64,000 bases of DNA from Krasilnikoviella flava (GTDB lineage Bacteria; Actinomycetota; Actinomycetes; Actinomycetales; Cellulomonadaceae). The notes beneath the pieces are model-generated. The model did not search any database, had not been told where the DNA came from, and saw only the letters and a list, made by a program, of their open reading frames with translations. Below are positions 36,723 to 48,083 of the stretch, in pieces. Each line of letters starts with the position of its first letter. Position 1 is the stretch's first letter. The position numbers and the translations under genes are program-made. Location: contig NZ_FUZQ01000002.1 in assembly GCF_900167525.1 (NCBI RefSeq), positions 310,001 through 374,000 on the forward strand. Reading direction: 5' to 3'.

Positions 36723-37784
36723 ATGGCACACGGGCACACCGGCGGCGATCCCCTCGTCCTCGGGATCGAGACCTCCTGCGACGAGACGGGCGTCGCGCTC
36801 GTGCGCGGCGACGAGCTCCTGTTCGACGCCGTCGCCAGCTCGATGGACGAGCACGCGCGGTACGGCGGGATCATCCCCGAGGTCGCGAGCCGCGCCCACC
36901 TGGAGGCGATGGTGCCGACGATCCGGCGGGCGCTGGGCGAGGCCGACGTCGACCTGTCGGAGGTCGACGCGATCGCGGTCACCGCCGGTCCCGGCCTCGT
37001 CGGGCCGCTGACGATCGGGGCCTCCGCCGCCAAGGCGCTCGCGATCGGCCTGAACAAGCCGCTGTACGGCGTCAACCACGTCATCGGTCACGCCGCGGTG
37101 AACCAGCTCGTGGACGGCCCGTTCTCCGGCCGCACGATGGCGCTGGTCGTCTCGGGCGGGCACAGCTCGCTCATGCTCGTGGACGACGTCGCGACGAGCG
37201 TCACCGAGCTCGGTTCGACCCTCGACGACGCTGCGGGGGAGGCCTTCGACAAGGTGGGCCGGCTGCTGGGCCTGCCGTACCCGGGCGGACCGCACGTCGA
37301 CCGGCTCGCCCGCGGGGGCGACCCGGAGGCCATCCGCTTCCCGCGAGGCCTCACCGCCGCCAAGGATCAGGCCAAGCACGCCTACGACTTCTCCTTCTCC
37401 GGGCTCAAGACCGCGGTCGCGCGCTGGATCGAGGCCTGCGTCGACGCCGGGCGCGAGGTGCCGGCGGCCGACGTCGCCGCGTCGTTCGCCGCCGCCGTCG
37501 CCGACGTGCTCACCGCCAAGACGATCGCGGCCTGCCGTCGGCACGACGTCGCCACCCTCGTCGTCGGCGGCGGGTTCTCCGCCAACAGCCAGCTGCGCGA
37601 GCTGGCGGCCACGCGGTGCGCCGAGGCGGGGATCGACCTGCGCATCCCCCCGATCCGCTACTGCACCGACAACGGGGCGATGATCGCGGCGCTCGGGTCC
37701 GCCGTCGTGCGCGCCGGGGCGGCGCCGTCCGACCTGGACTTCCCGGTCGACTCGTCGATGCCGATGGCGACCATCACCGTCTGA
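36723..37784 (+). CDS. tsaD: tRNA N6-threonylcarbamoyladenosine synthase TsaD
   Basis: The catalytic subunit of t6A37 synthesis. [17 protein letters not shown] is the ASKHA start, the metal ligands His 119 and His 123 are in [23 protein letters not shown] and the C-terminal [12 protein letters not shown] complete the site. Length 353 aa from ATG 36723, which follows GGAG; longer in-frame starts reach into the urtA control region. In many actinobacteria tsaD directly follows rimI; here it is about 15 kb away, across the urea cluster. Confidence 0.95.
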   Translation: MAHGHTGGDPLVLGIETSCDETGVALVRGDELLFDAVASSMDEHARYGGIIPEVASRAHLEAMVPTIRRALGEADVDLSEVDAIAVTAGPGLVGPLTIGASAAKALAIGLNKPLYGVNHVIGHAAVNQLVDGPFSGRTMALVVSGGHSSLMLVDDVATSVTELGSTLDDAAGEAFDKVGRLLGLPYPGGPHVDRLARGGDPEAIRFPRGLTAAKDQAKHAYDFSFSGLKTAVARWIEACVDAGREVPAADVAASFAAAVADVLTAKTIAACRRHDVATLVVGGGFSANSQLRELAATRCAEAGIDLRIPPIRYCTDNGAMIAALGSAVVRAGAAPSDLDFPVDSSMPMATITV

Positions 37785-37822
37785 CGGACGGGAAATCGCT
37801 GGGCGGCGCGCGCGGGCCTAGC

Positions 37823-37828
37823 TAGCGT
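37823..37828 (+). promoter_or_regulatory. -10 element TAGCGT of the methyltransferase gene
   Basis: TAGCGT ends seven bases before GTG 37836, the leaderless arrangement. Confidence 0.4.
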
Positions 37829-37835
37829 GCCAGGC

Positions 37836-38810
37836 GTGACGACGCCGCGCCCGACCATCTACCAGCACCCGCTCGCCTACCTCGTCGGCCTCGAGGGCGT
37901 CGCACTGATGCGCGCCTTCGCCGGCGAGCACGACCGCGCGTTCGTCGAGGCGCGGCTGGCCGACGTGCGCGCGCTGCTCGACGCCGCCGATCGCCTCGGC
38001 CCCGGGCACGACGTCCCGCCGATCACCAGCCGCGACGGCTACCGGCACTGGGCGCCCCGCTACGACGGTCCGAACGGGTTCTGGGGCATGGAGGAGCCGC
38101 TCGTCCGCCCGCTGATGGAGGGGCTGCCCCGCGGCGTCGCGATCGACGCCGCGTGCGGCACGGGCCGGCACACGGGGTGGCTCGTCGAGCAGGGGCACGA
38201 CGTGCTCGCGTTCGACACCTCCGAGGACATGCTCGAGATCGCCCGCGCCAAGGTGCCGGGCGCGCGGTTCGCCGAGGCGGACCTGCACGACCTGCCGGTG
38301 CCCGACGCCTCCGCCGACCTGGTCCTCGTCACGCTCGCCCTGTGCCACGTGCGGGATCTCGGGCCGGTGTTCGCCGAGCTCGCGCGCGTGCTGCGCCCAG
38401 GCGGGCGGCTCGTCGTCTCCGACACCCGCGGCTACTTCGTCGGCTCTCCGCTGTACCCGCTCGTCGAGGGGGCGGACGGCGAGTTCGGGTACATCCCGAA
38501 CTGGCGGCACGAGACCAGCGAGTACCTGCAGGCGGCGCTGCCCGTGGGGCTGGCGCCGCGGTTCTGCCGCGAGTACGCCGGGGGTGGCGCGGACGACGTC
38601 GACGACGCCCGGGAGTACACCGCCGCCGCGGACACCGGGACCGGCGCGTTCGACCCCGCCGCGGACCTGGCGTTCGAGGACCCCACGAGGCCGCCGAACA
38701 TCTGGGAGATGATGCCGTGGGTCGCCGCGGCGAGCCACGCGGCGTACGCCCGCACGGCCACGCTCATCGTGTGGGCCTTCGAGAAGGAGCGGCGGGAGGA
38801 AGGTCCCTGA
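37836..38810 (+). CDS. Class I SAM-dependent methyltransferase
   Basis: A 324-residue methyltransferase. SAM-binding motif I is AIDAACGTGRHTGWLVEQG, then VLAFDTSEDMLEIA, ARFAEADLHDLPVPDASADLVLV, and VLRPGGRLVVSDTRG. An N-terminal extension of about 60 residues precedes the SITSRDGYRHWAPRYD-like entry. The UbiE/Coq5-like pattern (DAACGTG, LRPGGR) means a small-molecule substrate is likely but cannot be named. GTG 37836 is preferred to GTG 37827 because of the -10 position. Its stop overlaps the next ATG. Confidence 0.85.
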   Translation: MTTPRPTIYQHPLAYLVGLEGVALMRAFAGEHDRAFVEARLADVRALLDAADRLGPGHDVPPITSRDGYRHWAPRYDGPNGFWGMEEPLVRPLMEGLPRGVAIDAACGTGRHTGWLVEQGHDVLAFDTSEDMLEIARAKVPGARFAEADLHDLPVPDASADLVLVTLALCHVRDLGPVFAELARVLRPGGRLVVSDTRGYFVGSPLYPLVEGADGEFGYIPNWRHETSEYLQAALPVGLAPRFCREYAGGGADDVDDAREYTAAADTGTGAFDPAADLAFEDPTRPPNIWEMMPWVAAASHAAYARTATLIVWAFEKERREEGP

Positions 38811-39184
38811 TGTCTGGCCCCTCGGCGTACCCGCGCCCGCTCACCGCACGCGAGCGAGCGACGCTCGTCGCGATGGTCGAGCACGGCCGCCCCGACGACG
38901 ACGCGGCGGTGGCGCCTCAGCGGCGCGCCCGGTGGCGTCAGCGCGCGGACGCCGGTCTGGTGTACGGCCGCTGTGGGTGCGGGCAGTGTCCGAGCATCGA
39001 CCTGGGAGACCTCGACGGCCCGGCCCGGGGCACGGGGAGCCGCGTCGTCCTCGCGGCGGAGCACGGGACGACGATCGTCCTGCTCTTCGTCGACGACGAC
39101 CGGCCGAGCTACCTCGAGCTGTTCGAGGTCGGCGAGAGCGGTCGTCACGATCAGTTCCCCGACCCGGGCGGGCTCGTCTTCTAG
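38810..39184 (+). CDS. Hypothetical protein with CxCxxC motif
   Basis: Not assigned to a named family. A 124-residue soluble protein with YGRCGCGQCPSIDLGD, a compact cysteine motif that might bind a metal, and a following alternation of strands (VVLAAEHGTTIVLLFVDDD, SYLELFEVGE). The N-terminus LTARERATLVAMVEHG resembles helices seen in many small actinobacterial proteins. ATG overlaps the stop of the methyltransferase (TGATG), so the two are translated together. The stop overlaps by three bases the stop of the convergent gene. Confidence 0.7.
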   Translation: MSGPSAYPRPLTARERATLVAMVEHGRPDDDAAVAPQRRARWRQRADAGLVYGRCGCGQCPSIDLGDLDGPARGTGSRVVLAAEHGTTIVLLFVDDDRPSYLELFEVGESGRHDQFPDPGGLVF

Positions 39185-40350
39185 GAGACCTGTGCGGCCG
39201 TGGGCAGCGGACGCCCCGCGTGCAGCTCGGCGACGAGCGACGCGACCACCGCCTCCAGGGCGGCCGGCCCGCCGCCGTGCGTCCGGGCGACCTCCCGCTG
39301 CCGCTGGTAGGACGCACCTCGTCGCACGATCTCCCGCACGCCGTCGAGCTCGGCGGCGCAGCCGAGGCGCTCCGCGACGGGCTCGAGGGTCGTGAGCAGG
39401 CGCGGCAGGGCGTCGGTGACGAGCTCCTCCTCGCCGGCGTCGTCGAGGATGATGATCGCGTCCGTGCCGTACCGCGCCGCGCGCCACTTGTTCTCGTGCA
39501 CGAACCACGCCGGCATGGTGGGCAGCCGGCGACCCTCGTCCAGCTGGGTCGACAGGTGCTCGACGAGGCAGTGCACCAGCGCGGCGAGCGCCGCCAGCTC
39601 GAAGGTGTTCGACGTGCCGTCGCAGATGCGCACCTCGACCGTGCCGAAGTGCGGGGCGGGCCGGATGTCCCACCGGACCTCGGTGAAGTCGTCGATGACC
39701 CCGGTGTGCAGCATGTCGTCCACGTACCGCTCCAGCTCCGACCAGGCGCCGAACTGGTAGGGCAGCCCGGCGGTGGGCAGCTGCTGGAAGATCATGGTGC
39801 GCATCGAGGCGTAGCCGGTGTCGTCGCCGCCGAAGAACGGCGACGACGCCGAGAGCACCTGCAGGTACGGCAGGTACACCAGCAGGGAGTTGACGATGGG
39901 CAGCACCTTGGCGCGGTCCTCGATGCCCACGTGGGCGTGCACCCCGTAGACGATCTGCTGGCGCCCGACCACCTGAGCCCGGTCGACGACGGTGGCGTAC
40001 CGCTTCTTGTCGGTCACCTTCTGCTGGGACCAGTGCGCGAACGGGTGGGTGCCGGCGCCCATGAGGTCCACCCGCATCGGACCGGTGGCGTCGTGGATGG
40101 CGGCGATGCCGCGCTCGAGGTCCCCGATGGCCTCGGGCACGGTGCGCCGCACGTCGCTGATCACCTCGACCGTGTTCCGCAGGAACTCCGGCTTCACATA
40201 GCGGTGCCGCACGTCGTCGGCCACCGCCTCGATGACGGCGGGCGCCACCTGCCGCAGGTTGCCCGAGTCGGCGTCGACCAGCGCGAGCTCCCACTCGAGC
40301 CCGACGCTCGACCGCTCGGAGGCGGCGAATTCCAGCACCATGCGGGCCAT
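39181..40350 (-). CDS. Carboxylate-amine ligase YbdK family (glutamate-cysteine ligase 2 type)
   Basis: A 389-residue GCS2-family ATP-dependent ligase. SVGLEWELALVDADSGNLR is the N-terminal substrate/ATP strand, KPEFLRNTVEVISDVRRTV and MGAGTHPFAHWSQQKVTDKKRY follow, and GVHAHVGIEDRAKVLPIVN and HENKWRAARYGTDA are hallmarks. YbdK has weak glutamate-cysteine ligase activity; actinobacteria make mycothiol, so the biological role is open. ATG 40350 or 40341 are both possible starts. Confidence 0.88.
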   Translation of the reverse strand: MARMVLEFAASERSSVGLEWELALVDADSGNLRQVAPAVIEAVADDVRHRYVKPEFLRNTVEVISDVRRTVPEAIGDLERGIAAIHDATGPMRVDLMGAGTHPFAHWSQQKVTDKKRYATVVDRAQVVGRQQIVYGVHAHVGIEDRAKVLPIVNSLLVYLPYLQVLSASSPFFGGDDTGYASMRTMIFQQLPTAGLPYQFGAWSELERYVDDMLHTGVIDDFTEVRWDIRPAPHFGTVEVRICDGTSNTFELAALAALVHCLVEHLSTQLDEGRRLPTMPAWFVHENKWRAARYGTDAIIILDDAGEEELVTDALPRLLTTLEPVAERLGCAAELDGVREIVRRGASYQRQREVARTHGGGPAALEAVVASLVAELHAGRPLPTAAQVS

Positions 40351-40418
40351 GCTTCCACGGGGGGACGCCGGCACGCGCGCCGGTCCGGCGGCGTCTCGCC
40401 GCGTGCCCGACCGCGGGA

Positions 40419-41642
40419 TCAGCGCAGCGGCTCGACCACGAGCACGTGCTGCGCGCCGCCGACCCGCGTGAGCACCAGCGTGGCCTCGGCGTCGCCCTTC
40501 GGCGCGAGCTGGGCGCGCAGCTGCTCGGGCGTCACGGCGGTGCCGCGCTTCTTGATCGTCAGGCGCCCGACGCCGCGCTCGCGCAGGTACGTCTTGAGCC
40601 GCTTGAGGTTGAACGGCATGACGTCGAGCACGCGGTACCCCGTGGCCACCGGCGCCCTTCCCTCGGCCGGGGGAGCGGCGGGCTGGTCGGTCGTGACGTA
40701 GGCGATGGTGCGGTCGAGCAGGCGCCCGCCGAGCTCGGCGGCGGCGTGCGCCACGAGCCCGGCCCGGATGACGGCGCCGTCCGGCTCGTACAGGTAGGCG
40801 CCGACGGCCCCCACGTCGGGGACGAGATCCGCGCCGGCCCCGTCCGCGCGCAGCTCGCGCGACGTCGTCGCGCCGCCCGAGGTCGCGAGCACCAGCGCGG
40901 ACCGGCCGGGGCCGTCGGGGGCGAGTGGCCCGAACCACAGGCCCGCCTCGACGACGTCGCCGTCCACGGAGACCCACTGGGTCTCCGCCTCCTCGGGCAG
41001 CCCCTGGTGGGGGATGCCGGGCCCGACCTTGATGCCGAGCGCGGGGACCTGGGACCGCAGTGACCAGACGGCGTCCAGCGGCGGGGCGTAGGCGGCCGGG
41101 TCGAAGACCCGCCTGCCGCCGCGCGTGCGGCGTGCCGGGTCCGCGTAGACGCCGTCCACCCCCTCGGCGGCGAGGTCGAGCGCGAGCCCGTCGGCGTGCC
41201 GCACCTCCGCCTCGGGGAAGTGCCGCAGGTTGACGGTGGCCATCGCGGCGGTGATCTCGTCGACGTCGGTGGCGAGCACGCGCAGCCCCACCCCGGCGAA
41301 GGCGAGCGCGTCGGCGCCGATCCCGCTGGTGAGGTCCGCGACCTTGGTGACGCCGGCGGCGAGGTAGCGCCGGGCGTGCAGCGCGGCGACGACGAGCCGC
41401 GTGGCCTGCTCCACGCCGTCGGGCGTGAACAGCATCCCGTCGGCGAAGTCGCCGAGCTTGGTGCGGGCCTTGGCCCGCAGCCTCGACTGGGTGAGTGCGG
41501 CCGCCGCGAGATCGGGGTCGACGCCGGCGGCGCGCAGCCGGGTCGACAGGGCCATGGCCTGCTTCTCGTCGTAGGGCGGGAGCGAGTTGAGCAGGGCCCA
41601 CCCGTCCGGGCTCAGCAGCTTGCTCACGGAGGAGGGGTCCAT
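40419..41642 (-). CDS. SAM-dependent methyltransferase with THUMP-like C-terminal domain
   Basis: A 407-residue protein. The methyltransferase part has VADLTSGIGADALAFAGVGL (motif I), VLATDVDEITAAMATVNL and DGVYADPARRTRGGRR (DPAR motif), as in a family of predicted RNA or small-molecule methyltransferases. The C-terminal domain (YRVLDVMPFNLKRLKTYLRE, LTIKKRGTAVTPEQLR) is the THUMP-like domain associated with it. Function is unproven; an RNA substrate is plausible. It is divergent from groES. Confidence 0.88.
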   Translation of the reverse strand: MDPSSVSKLLSPDGWALLNSLPPYDEKQAMALSTRLRAAGVDPDLAAAALTQSRLRAKARTKLGDFADGMLFTPDGVEQATRLVVAALHARRYLAAGVTKVADLTSGIGADALAFAGVGLRVLATDVDEITAAMATVNLRHFPEAEVRHADGLALDLAAEGVDGVYADPARRTRGGRRVFDPAAYAPPLDAVWSLRSQVPALGIKVGPGIPHQGLPEEAETQWVSVDGDVVEAGLWFGPLAPDGPGRSALVLATSGGATTSRELRADGAGADLVPDVGAVGAYLYEPDGAVIRAGLVAHAAAELGGRLLDRTIAYVTTDQPAAPPAEGRAPVATGYRVLDVMPFNLKRLKTYLRERGVGRLTIKKRGTAVTPEQLRAQLAPKGDAEATLVLTRVGGAQHVLVVEPLR

Positions 41643-41693
41643 CGGGCCATCGTCTCAGGCGAGGGTCTCCGGAGTGACGCCCTCGGCGAACTT

Positions 41694-41720
41694 CTGGCAC
41701 TCGACTTGTCAGAGTGCTAA
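41694..41720. promoter_or_regulatory. CIRCE element (HrcA operator) of groES
   Basis: CTGGCACTC-N9-GAGTGCTAA matches the CIRCE consensus TTAGCACTC-N9-GAGTGCTAA except at the first bases. It overlaps the -35 of the groES promoter, so HrcA binding would block transcription except during heat shock. Confidence 0.88.
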
Positions 41721-41734
41721 CGCCTGCCTAGATT
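41706..41734 (+). promoter_or_regulatory. Promoter of groES
   Basis: TTGTCA (41706-41711) and TAGATT (41729-41734) with a 17-base spacer. Expected start near 41741 gives a leader of about 105 nt. Confidence 0.7.
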
Positions 41735-41846
41735 TGTCGTCAGCGACCGCAGGCTGTTACCGGCACCCGCGACGACGGCCAGCCCTCGGACGCGACCTGG
41801 TCAATCTGCAAGTCCATCCACGCACCGCGAATCAAGGAGGTCCGAC

Positions 41847-42143
41847 GTGTCGGTCCCCATCAAGCCGCTCGAGGACCGGATCGTCGTCAAGGCCATCGAG
41901 GCCGAGACCACGACCGCTTCCGGCCTGGTCATCCCGGACACCGCCAAGGAGAAGCCCCAGGAGGGCGAGGTCCTGGCCGTGGGCGAGGGTCGCTTCGACG
42001 ACAAGGGCAACCGTGTCCCCGTCGACGTGAAGGTCGGTGACAAGGTCATCTACAGCAAGTACGGCGGCACCGAGGTCAAGTACGCCGGCGAGGACTACCT
42101 GGTCCTGTCCGCCCGCGACATCCTCGCGGTCGTCGTCGCCTGA
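41847..42143 (+). CDS. groES: Co-chaperonin GroES
   Basis: The 98-residue lid of the GroEL chaperonin. [42 protein letters not shown] is the standard N-terminal half including the mobile loop, and [30 protein letters not shown] the C-terminal half. A strong AAGGAGG precedes the GTG/ATG-context start at 41847. groEL does not follow; a terminator and whiB do. Stand-alone groES with groEL elsewhere is known in related genera. Confidence 0.98.
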   Translation: MSVPIKPLEDRIVVKAIEAETTTASGLVIPDTAKEKPQEGEVLAVGEGRFDDKGNRVPVDVKVGDKVIYSKYGGTEVKYAGEDYLVLSARDILAVVVA

Positions 42144-42159
42144 CGACGTCCGTCACACA

Positions 42160-42193
42160 GAAGGCCTCGCACCGTCGTCGGTGCGGGGCCTTC
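42160..42193. terminator. Bidirectional stem-loop between groES and whiB
   Basis: GAAGGCCTCGCACC (42160-42173) and GGTGCGGGGCCTTC (42180-42193) form a 14-bp stem with one G-U pair and a 6-base loop, between convergent genes. Confidence 0.8.
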
Positions 42194-42200
42194 GTGCGTG

Positions 42201-42491
42201 TCAGCCGGTCTTGCGGGCCCCGCCGGCGAGGATCGCGGAGCGCTCGTCCTCGCTGAGCCCGCCCCACACCCCGTAGGGCTCGCGGACCCGGAGGGACTGC
42301 TCCCGGCACTGCAGCATCACGGGGCACGAGTGGCAGATCGCCTTGGCCGCCTCGGCCCGCCGTCGCCGGGTGGAACCGCGCTCACCCTCGGGGTGGAAGA
42401 ACAGCGTGTCGTCCTCGTCGCGGCAGGAGCCCTGGTACTGCCACTCCCACAGCTCCATCACCGGACCGGGAAGCCTCGAGATCTCCGTCAT
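42201..42491 (-). CDS. WhiB-family iron-sulfur regulator (WhiB2/WhmD-like)
   Basis: A 96-residue actinobacterial regulator that binds a [4Fe-4S] cluster and partners with the primary sigma factor. The four ligands are Cys 23 (GSCRDEDD), Cys 53, Cys 56 (AICHSCP) and Cys 62 (LQCRE); the turn motif YGVWGGLSEDER follows. The sequence MELWEWQYQGSCRDED..LFFHPEGERG is closest to WhiB2/WhmD, linked to cell division and septation in mycobacteria. ATG 42491 is chosen; an upstream start at 42560 adds a Cys-containing stretch not seen in the family. Confidence 0.92.
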   Translation of the reverse strand: MTEISRLPGPVMELWEWQYQGSCRDEDDTLFFHPEGERGSTRRRRAEAAKAICHSCPVMLQCREQSLRVREPYGVWGGLSEDERSAILAGGARKTG

Positions 42492-42520
42492 GGCGAACAA
42501 CCTACAAGTTGTGCAGAAGT

Positions 42521-42608
42521 TGTTCAAGGGTCGGATTTGTGACGAGGTTCGATGATTCACTGTTCAACTTTTGCCTGAGGGATGAATCGGTTCGGGCTCC
42601 CGTTGAAC
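42521..42608. promoter_or_regulatory. AT-richer whiB/merR control region with spaced half-sites
   Basis: The 203-base gap between whiB and the MerR-type gene contains TGTTCAA at 42521-42527 and 42561-42567 and the inverted GTTGAAC at 42602-42608, each about 40 bases apart; AAGTTGT also repeats at 42506 and 42518. These look like regulator half-sites, unnamed. Confidence 0.35.
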
Positions 42609-42694
42609 TGCTTTGACCTGCGCTGACGACAGATACGACGGCGCGCCCGGGGGAGCAGTGGCGACCCTCCCGTCCTCTCGGCAGAATCGACGCC

Positions 42695-43816
42695 ATGACC
42701 TCTTCCCGACCCGCCCCTCACGGGGGCGGGTCTCGCGCGTCGAGCCCGGGCCTCGCCGTCGCGGCGGTCGCCAGGCGCCTGGGGGTGGCCCCGGCGACCC
42801 TGCGCACGTGGGACCGCCGCTACGGACTCGGCCCGTCCGCCCGCACTGCGGGATCGCACCGCCGATACACGCCCGAGGACGTGGCGCGGCTGCTCGTGAT
42901 GCGCCGGCTCACCCTCGAGGGCGTCGCGCCCGTCGACGCGGCCAAGGCCGCGCTCGACGCGGGCGTCGAGGAGCTCGAGGAGGCCACCGAGGAGGCCGCC
43001 GCCCCGGGGCCGGAACCGGCCGACGGTGACGACGCCGCACCCGAGGCCGAGCGCGCCGCGCCGGCCGACAGCGAGGCGCCGCGCGCCGGCCGCGGCCACC
43101 TGCGGGCCCTGCCGGGCGGGGGTGAAGGGTCCTCCGGGGCTCCCAGTCATGTGGCCGGTGGGAGCGCTTCCGGGCGGGTGTCGGCGGTGGTCGACGCCGC
43201 CATCGCCTACGACCAGGCCACGTGCGACGACCTCCTTGCCATCCCGGCGCAGGGCGACCCGGCCGTCTGGTGGACCGAGATCGCCGAGCCCGCCTGGCAG
43301 CGCGTCGCCCAGCGCACCGTGCTCGCGGGACCGGGCGCGGTGCCGGAGGTCGTGCTGGCGACCGCGGCGCTGCGCGCCCTGCGCGACTTCACCGAGGCGT
43401 TCGAGCGGGCGATGGTCGCCGGCGGCGCCCCGCCCGCGAACCACCCCAGCCGGATGCGCAAGATCGTGCTCATCTTCGCCGCGCCCGACGAGGTGGTGCC
43501 GCTGTCCGCGCACGCCCTCGCGGCCGCGCTCACCGCGAAGGGTGCGACGGCGCGCATCGTGACCGGCCCGGCGAGCACGCACCGCTCGCTCGAGCTGGTG
43601 ACGATGGTGCGGCCGGCGGCGCTCGTCCTCGCCACCGCGCAGCGCCGGCCCGACCTGGACCTCATCCACGCGGTGCACGACGGGTTCGCTGAGCTGCCGG
43701 TCATCGTCAGCCTGCGACGGGACGACGCCGCGAGCGAGCTGCCCCTGGCCGCGACCGTCCAGAGGGTGCGGTCGTTCACCGCGATGCTGCACGAGGCGCT
43801 CGCCGTCGTGACCTGA
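42695..43816 (+). CDS. MerR-family regulator with C-terminal sensor-like domain
   Basis: A 373-residue regulator. The winged helix at about 20-85 (VAAVARRLGVAPATLRTWDRRYGLGPSARTAG, HRRYTPEDVARLLVMRRL) is of the MerR type found in CarH/LitR and BldC-like proteins. A variable acidic Ala/Glu/Pro linker of about 80 residues follows. The C-terminal part (RVSAVVDAAIAYDQATCDDLL, IVLIFAAPDEVVPLSAHALAAALTAKG, DLDLIHAVHDGFAELPVIVSL) resembles the helical plus Rossmann layout of cobalamin-binding sensor domains, but the B12-binding D-x-H-x-x-G motif is not visible. Ligand unknown. Confidence 0.82.
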   Translation: MTSSRPAPHGGGSRASSPGLAVAAVARRLGVAPATLRTWDRRYGLGPSARTAGSHRRYTPEDVARLLVMRRLTLEGVAPVDAAKAALDAGVEELEEATEEAAAPGPEPADGDDAAPEAERAAPADSEAPRAGRGHLRALPGGGEGSSGAPSHVAGGSASGRVSAVVDAAIAYDQATCDDLLAIPAQGDPAVWWTEIAEPAWQRVAQRTVLAGPGAVPEVVLATAALRALRDFTEAFERAMVAGGAPPANHPSRMRKIVLIFAAPDEVVPLSAHALAAALTAKGATARIVTGPASTHRSLELVTMVRPAALVLATAQRRPDLDLIHAVHDGFAELPVIVSLRRDDAASELPLAATVQRVRSFTAMLHEALAVVT

Positions 43817-43915
43817 GTCGTGACCTGAAGCCATGACGTGCGCAGGCGACGTGAGGTCCGCCACGGGCCGGCGCCGGTGCCCGGCCGGAGCGGAATAACG
43901 GCGCCTCCCAGAACG

Positions 43916-45445
<1,530 letters not shown>

Positions 45446-45449
45446 CGGG

Positions 45450-45498
45450 ACGTCGGTCGAGCCTGTCAGGGACCCCGATCCCGACAGGCTCGACCGAC
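45450..45498. terminator. 17-bp stem-loop after guaB, resembles an actinobacterial intergenic palindrome
   Basis: The perfect arms are CGTCGGTCGAGCCTGTC (45450-45466) and GACAGGCTCGACCGACG (45482-45498); inside, GGGA/TCCC can extend the stem. It lies between convergent genes and can terminate both. The core CGACAGGCTCGACC resembles palindromes that recur in many actinobacterial intergenic regions. Confidence 0.75.
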
Positions 45499-45516
45499 GC
45501 GGCCCGGTGCGCCGGG

Positions 45517-47148
<1,632 letters not shown>

Positions 47149-47265
47149 CTACCTCTCGTGTCGAAAGGTCTGACGGACGGACGCGAGCGGACCTGGATGC
47201 CGGGCGCCGCCGTCAGCACCGCGCCCGACGGTAGAAGAGCCGCGTCACGGCCCGGCGTCGGGGGT

Positions 47266-47291
47266 GTTACCGCGCCGTCGCCGCCGGTAAC
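47266..47291. promoter_or_regulatory. Inverted repeat GTTACCG-N12-CGGTAAC between amine oxidase and RidA genes
   Basis: GTTACCG (47266-47272) and CGGTAAC (47285-47291) form a 7-bp dyad with a 12-base spacer in the 240-base divergent control region. A shared operator for both genes is plausible; the half-sites recall GTnAC-type sites of nitrogen or cell-envelope regulators but the spacing differs. Confidence 0.4.
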
Positions 47292-47372
47292 GGATGCGTT
47301 TCAGGCATGTCGTCGCAGGTCACGGACTCGCGACCGACCCCCGCCCGTCATCCGTCCGAAACGGTGCCCGCC

Positions 47373-47378
47373 TACGTT
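47373..47378 (+). promoter_or_regulatory. -10 element TACGTT of the RidA-like gene (leaderless)
   Basis: TACGTT, six bases, then ATG 47385. Confidence 0.5.
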
Positions 47379-47384
47379 CCGGGC

Positions 47385-48023
47385 ATGAAGAACACCACCA
47401 AGGTCGTCCTCGCCGTCGCCCTCACGACCGCCGTCGCCGTGCCCGCCACCGCCGTCGCGGGAGGCCGGCTCTTCGAGCCGAGGCCCACCGAGGCGCACTC
47501 CTTCGTCACGGGTGACACCCCGTCCATCGCCGACGGGGTGGCCCTCGGCAAGAACGTCGCCTGGTACAAGTCGTCGGGGCTGGGCCCCTCCGCCCTGAAC
47601 CGGGCCCCCGGCGCGACCGCCGAGGAGCGGTACGTCCCCACCGACGTCTTCCCCGGCGGCGAGCTGCCCGACGGGGTGACGATCACCGAAGCCCAAGGGA
47701 TCAACGCGCTGATGCGCATCGGGGAGAACCTCGAGCGGGCCGGCCTCTCCTACGACGACGTCGTCTCCATGCGCGTGTTCCTGCAGAACCCGGACGGCGA
47801 GGAGGCGATGGACTTCGCCGGCTGGAACCGCGCGTACCGGCAGTTCTTCGCCAACACGAACCTCGCCACCGGTGAGACGCTCGACGTCCAGCTCGGGTCG
47901 CGGACGACGGACCCCATGGTCGTCAACGAGGCCCGGCCCTCGCGCTTCGCCCTGGAGATCGAGAACCTGCCCGTGGACGGGTGGCTCGTCGAGGTCGAGG
48001 TCGACGCGGTGTACGACCGGTAG
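47385..48023 (+). CDS. Signal-peptide-bearing RidA-family protein
   Basis: A 212-residue protein of the RidA (YjgF/UK114) imine/enamine deaminase family. Unlike normal cytosolic RidA it begins with a Sec-type signal, MKNTTKVVLAVALTTAVAVP, cleaved near AVA-GG. The RidA core runs from about 60; ERAGLSYDDVVSMRVFLQN is the classic helix-strand, and VNEARPSRFALEIENLPVDG includes the substrate-binding Arg, with VEVEVDAV the final strand. The neighbour across the promoter is an exported amine oxidase whose product imines are RidA substrates, so a joint role outside the membrane is likely. Confidence 0.85.
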   Translation: MKNTTKVVLAVALTTAVAVPATAVAGGRLFEPRPTEAHSFVTGDTPSIADGVALGKNVAWYKSSGLGPSALNRAPGATAEERYVPTDVFPGGELPDGVTITEAQGINALMRIGENLERAGLSYDDVVSMRVFLQNPDGEEAMDFAGWNRAYRQFFANTNLATGETLDVQLGSRTTDPMVVNEARPSRFALEIENLPVDGWLVEVEVDAVYDR

Positions 48024-48083
48024 GCCGGTCGGGCGCGCGAAACTGCGTGACGGCCCGGGGGCGGGCGTGCTGGGCTGACCCCC

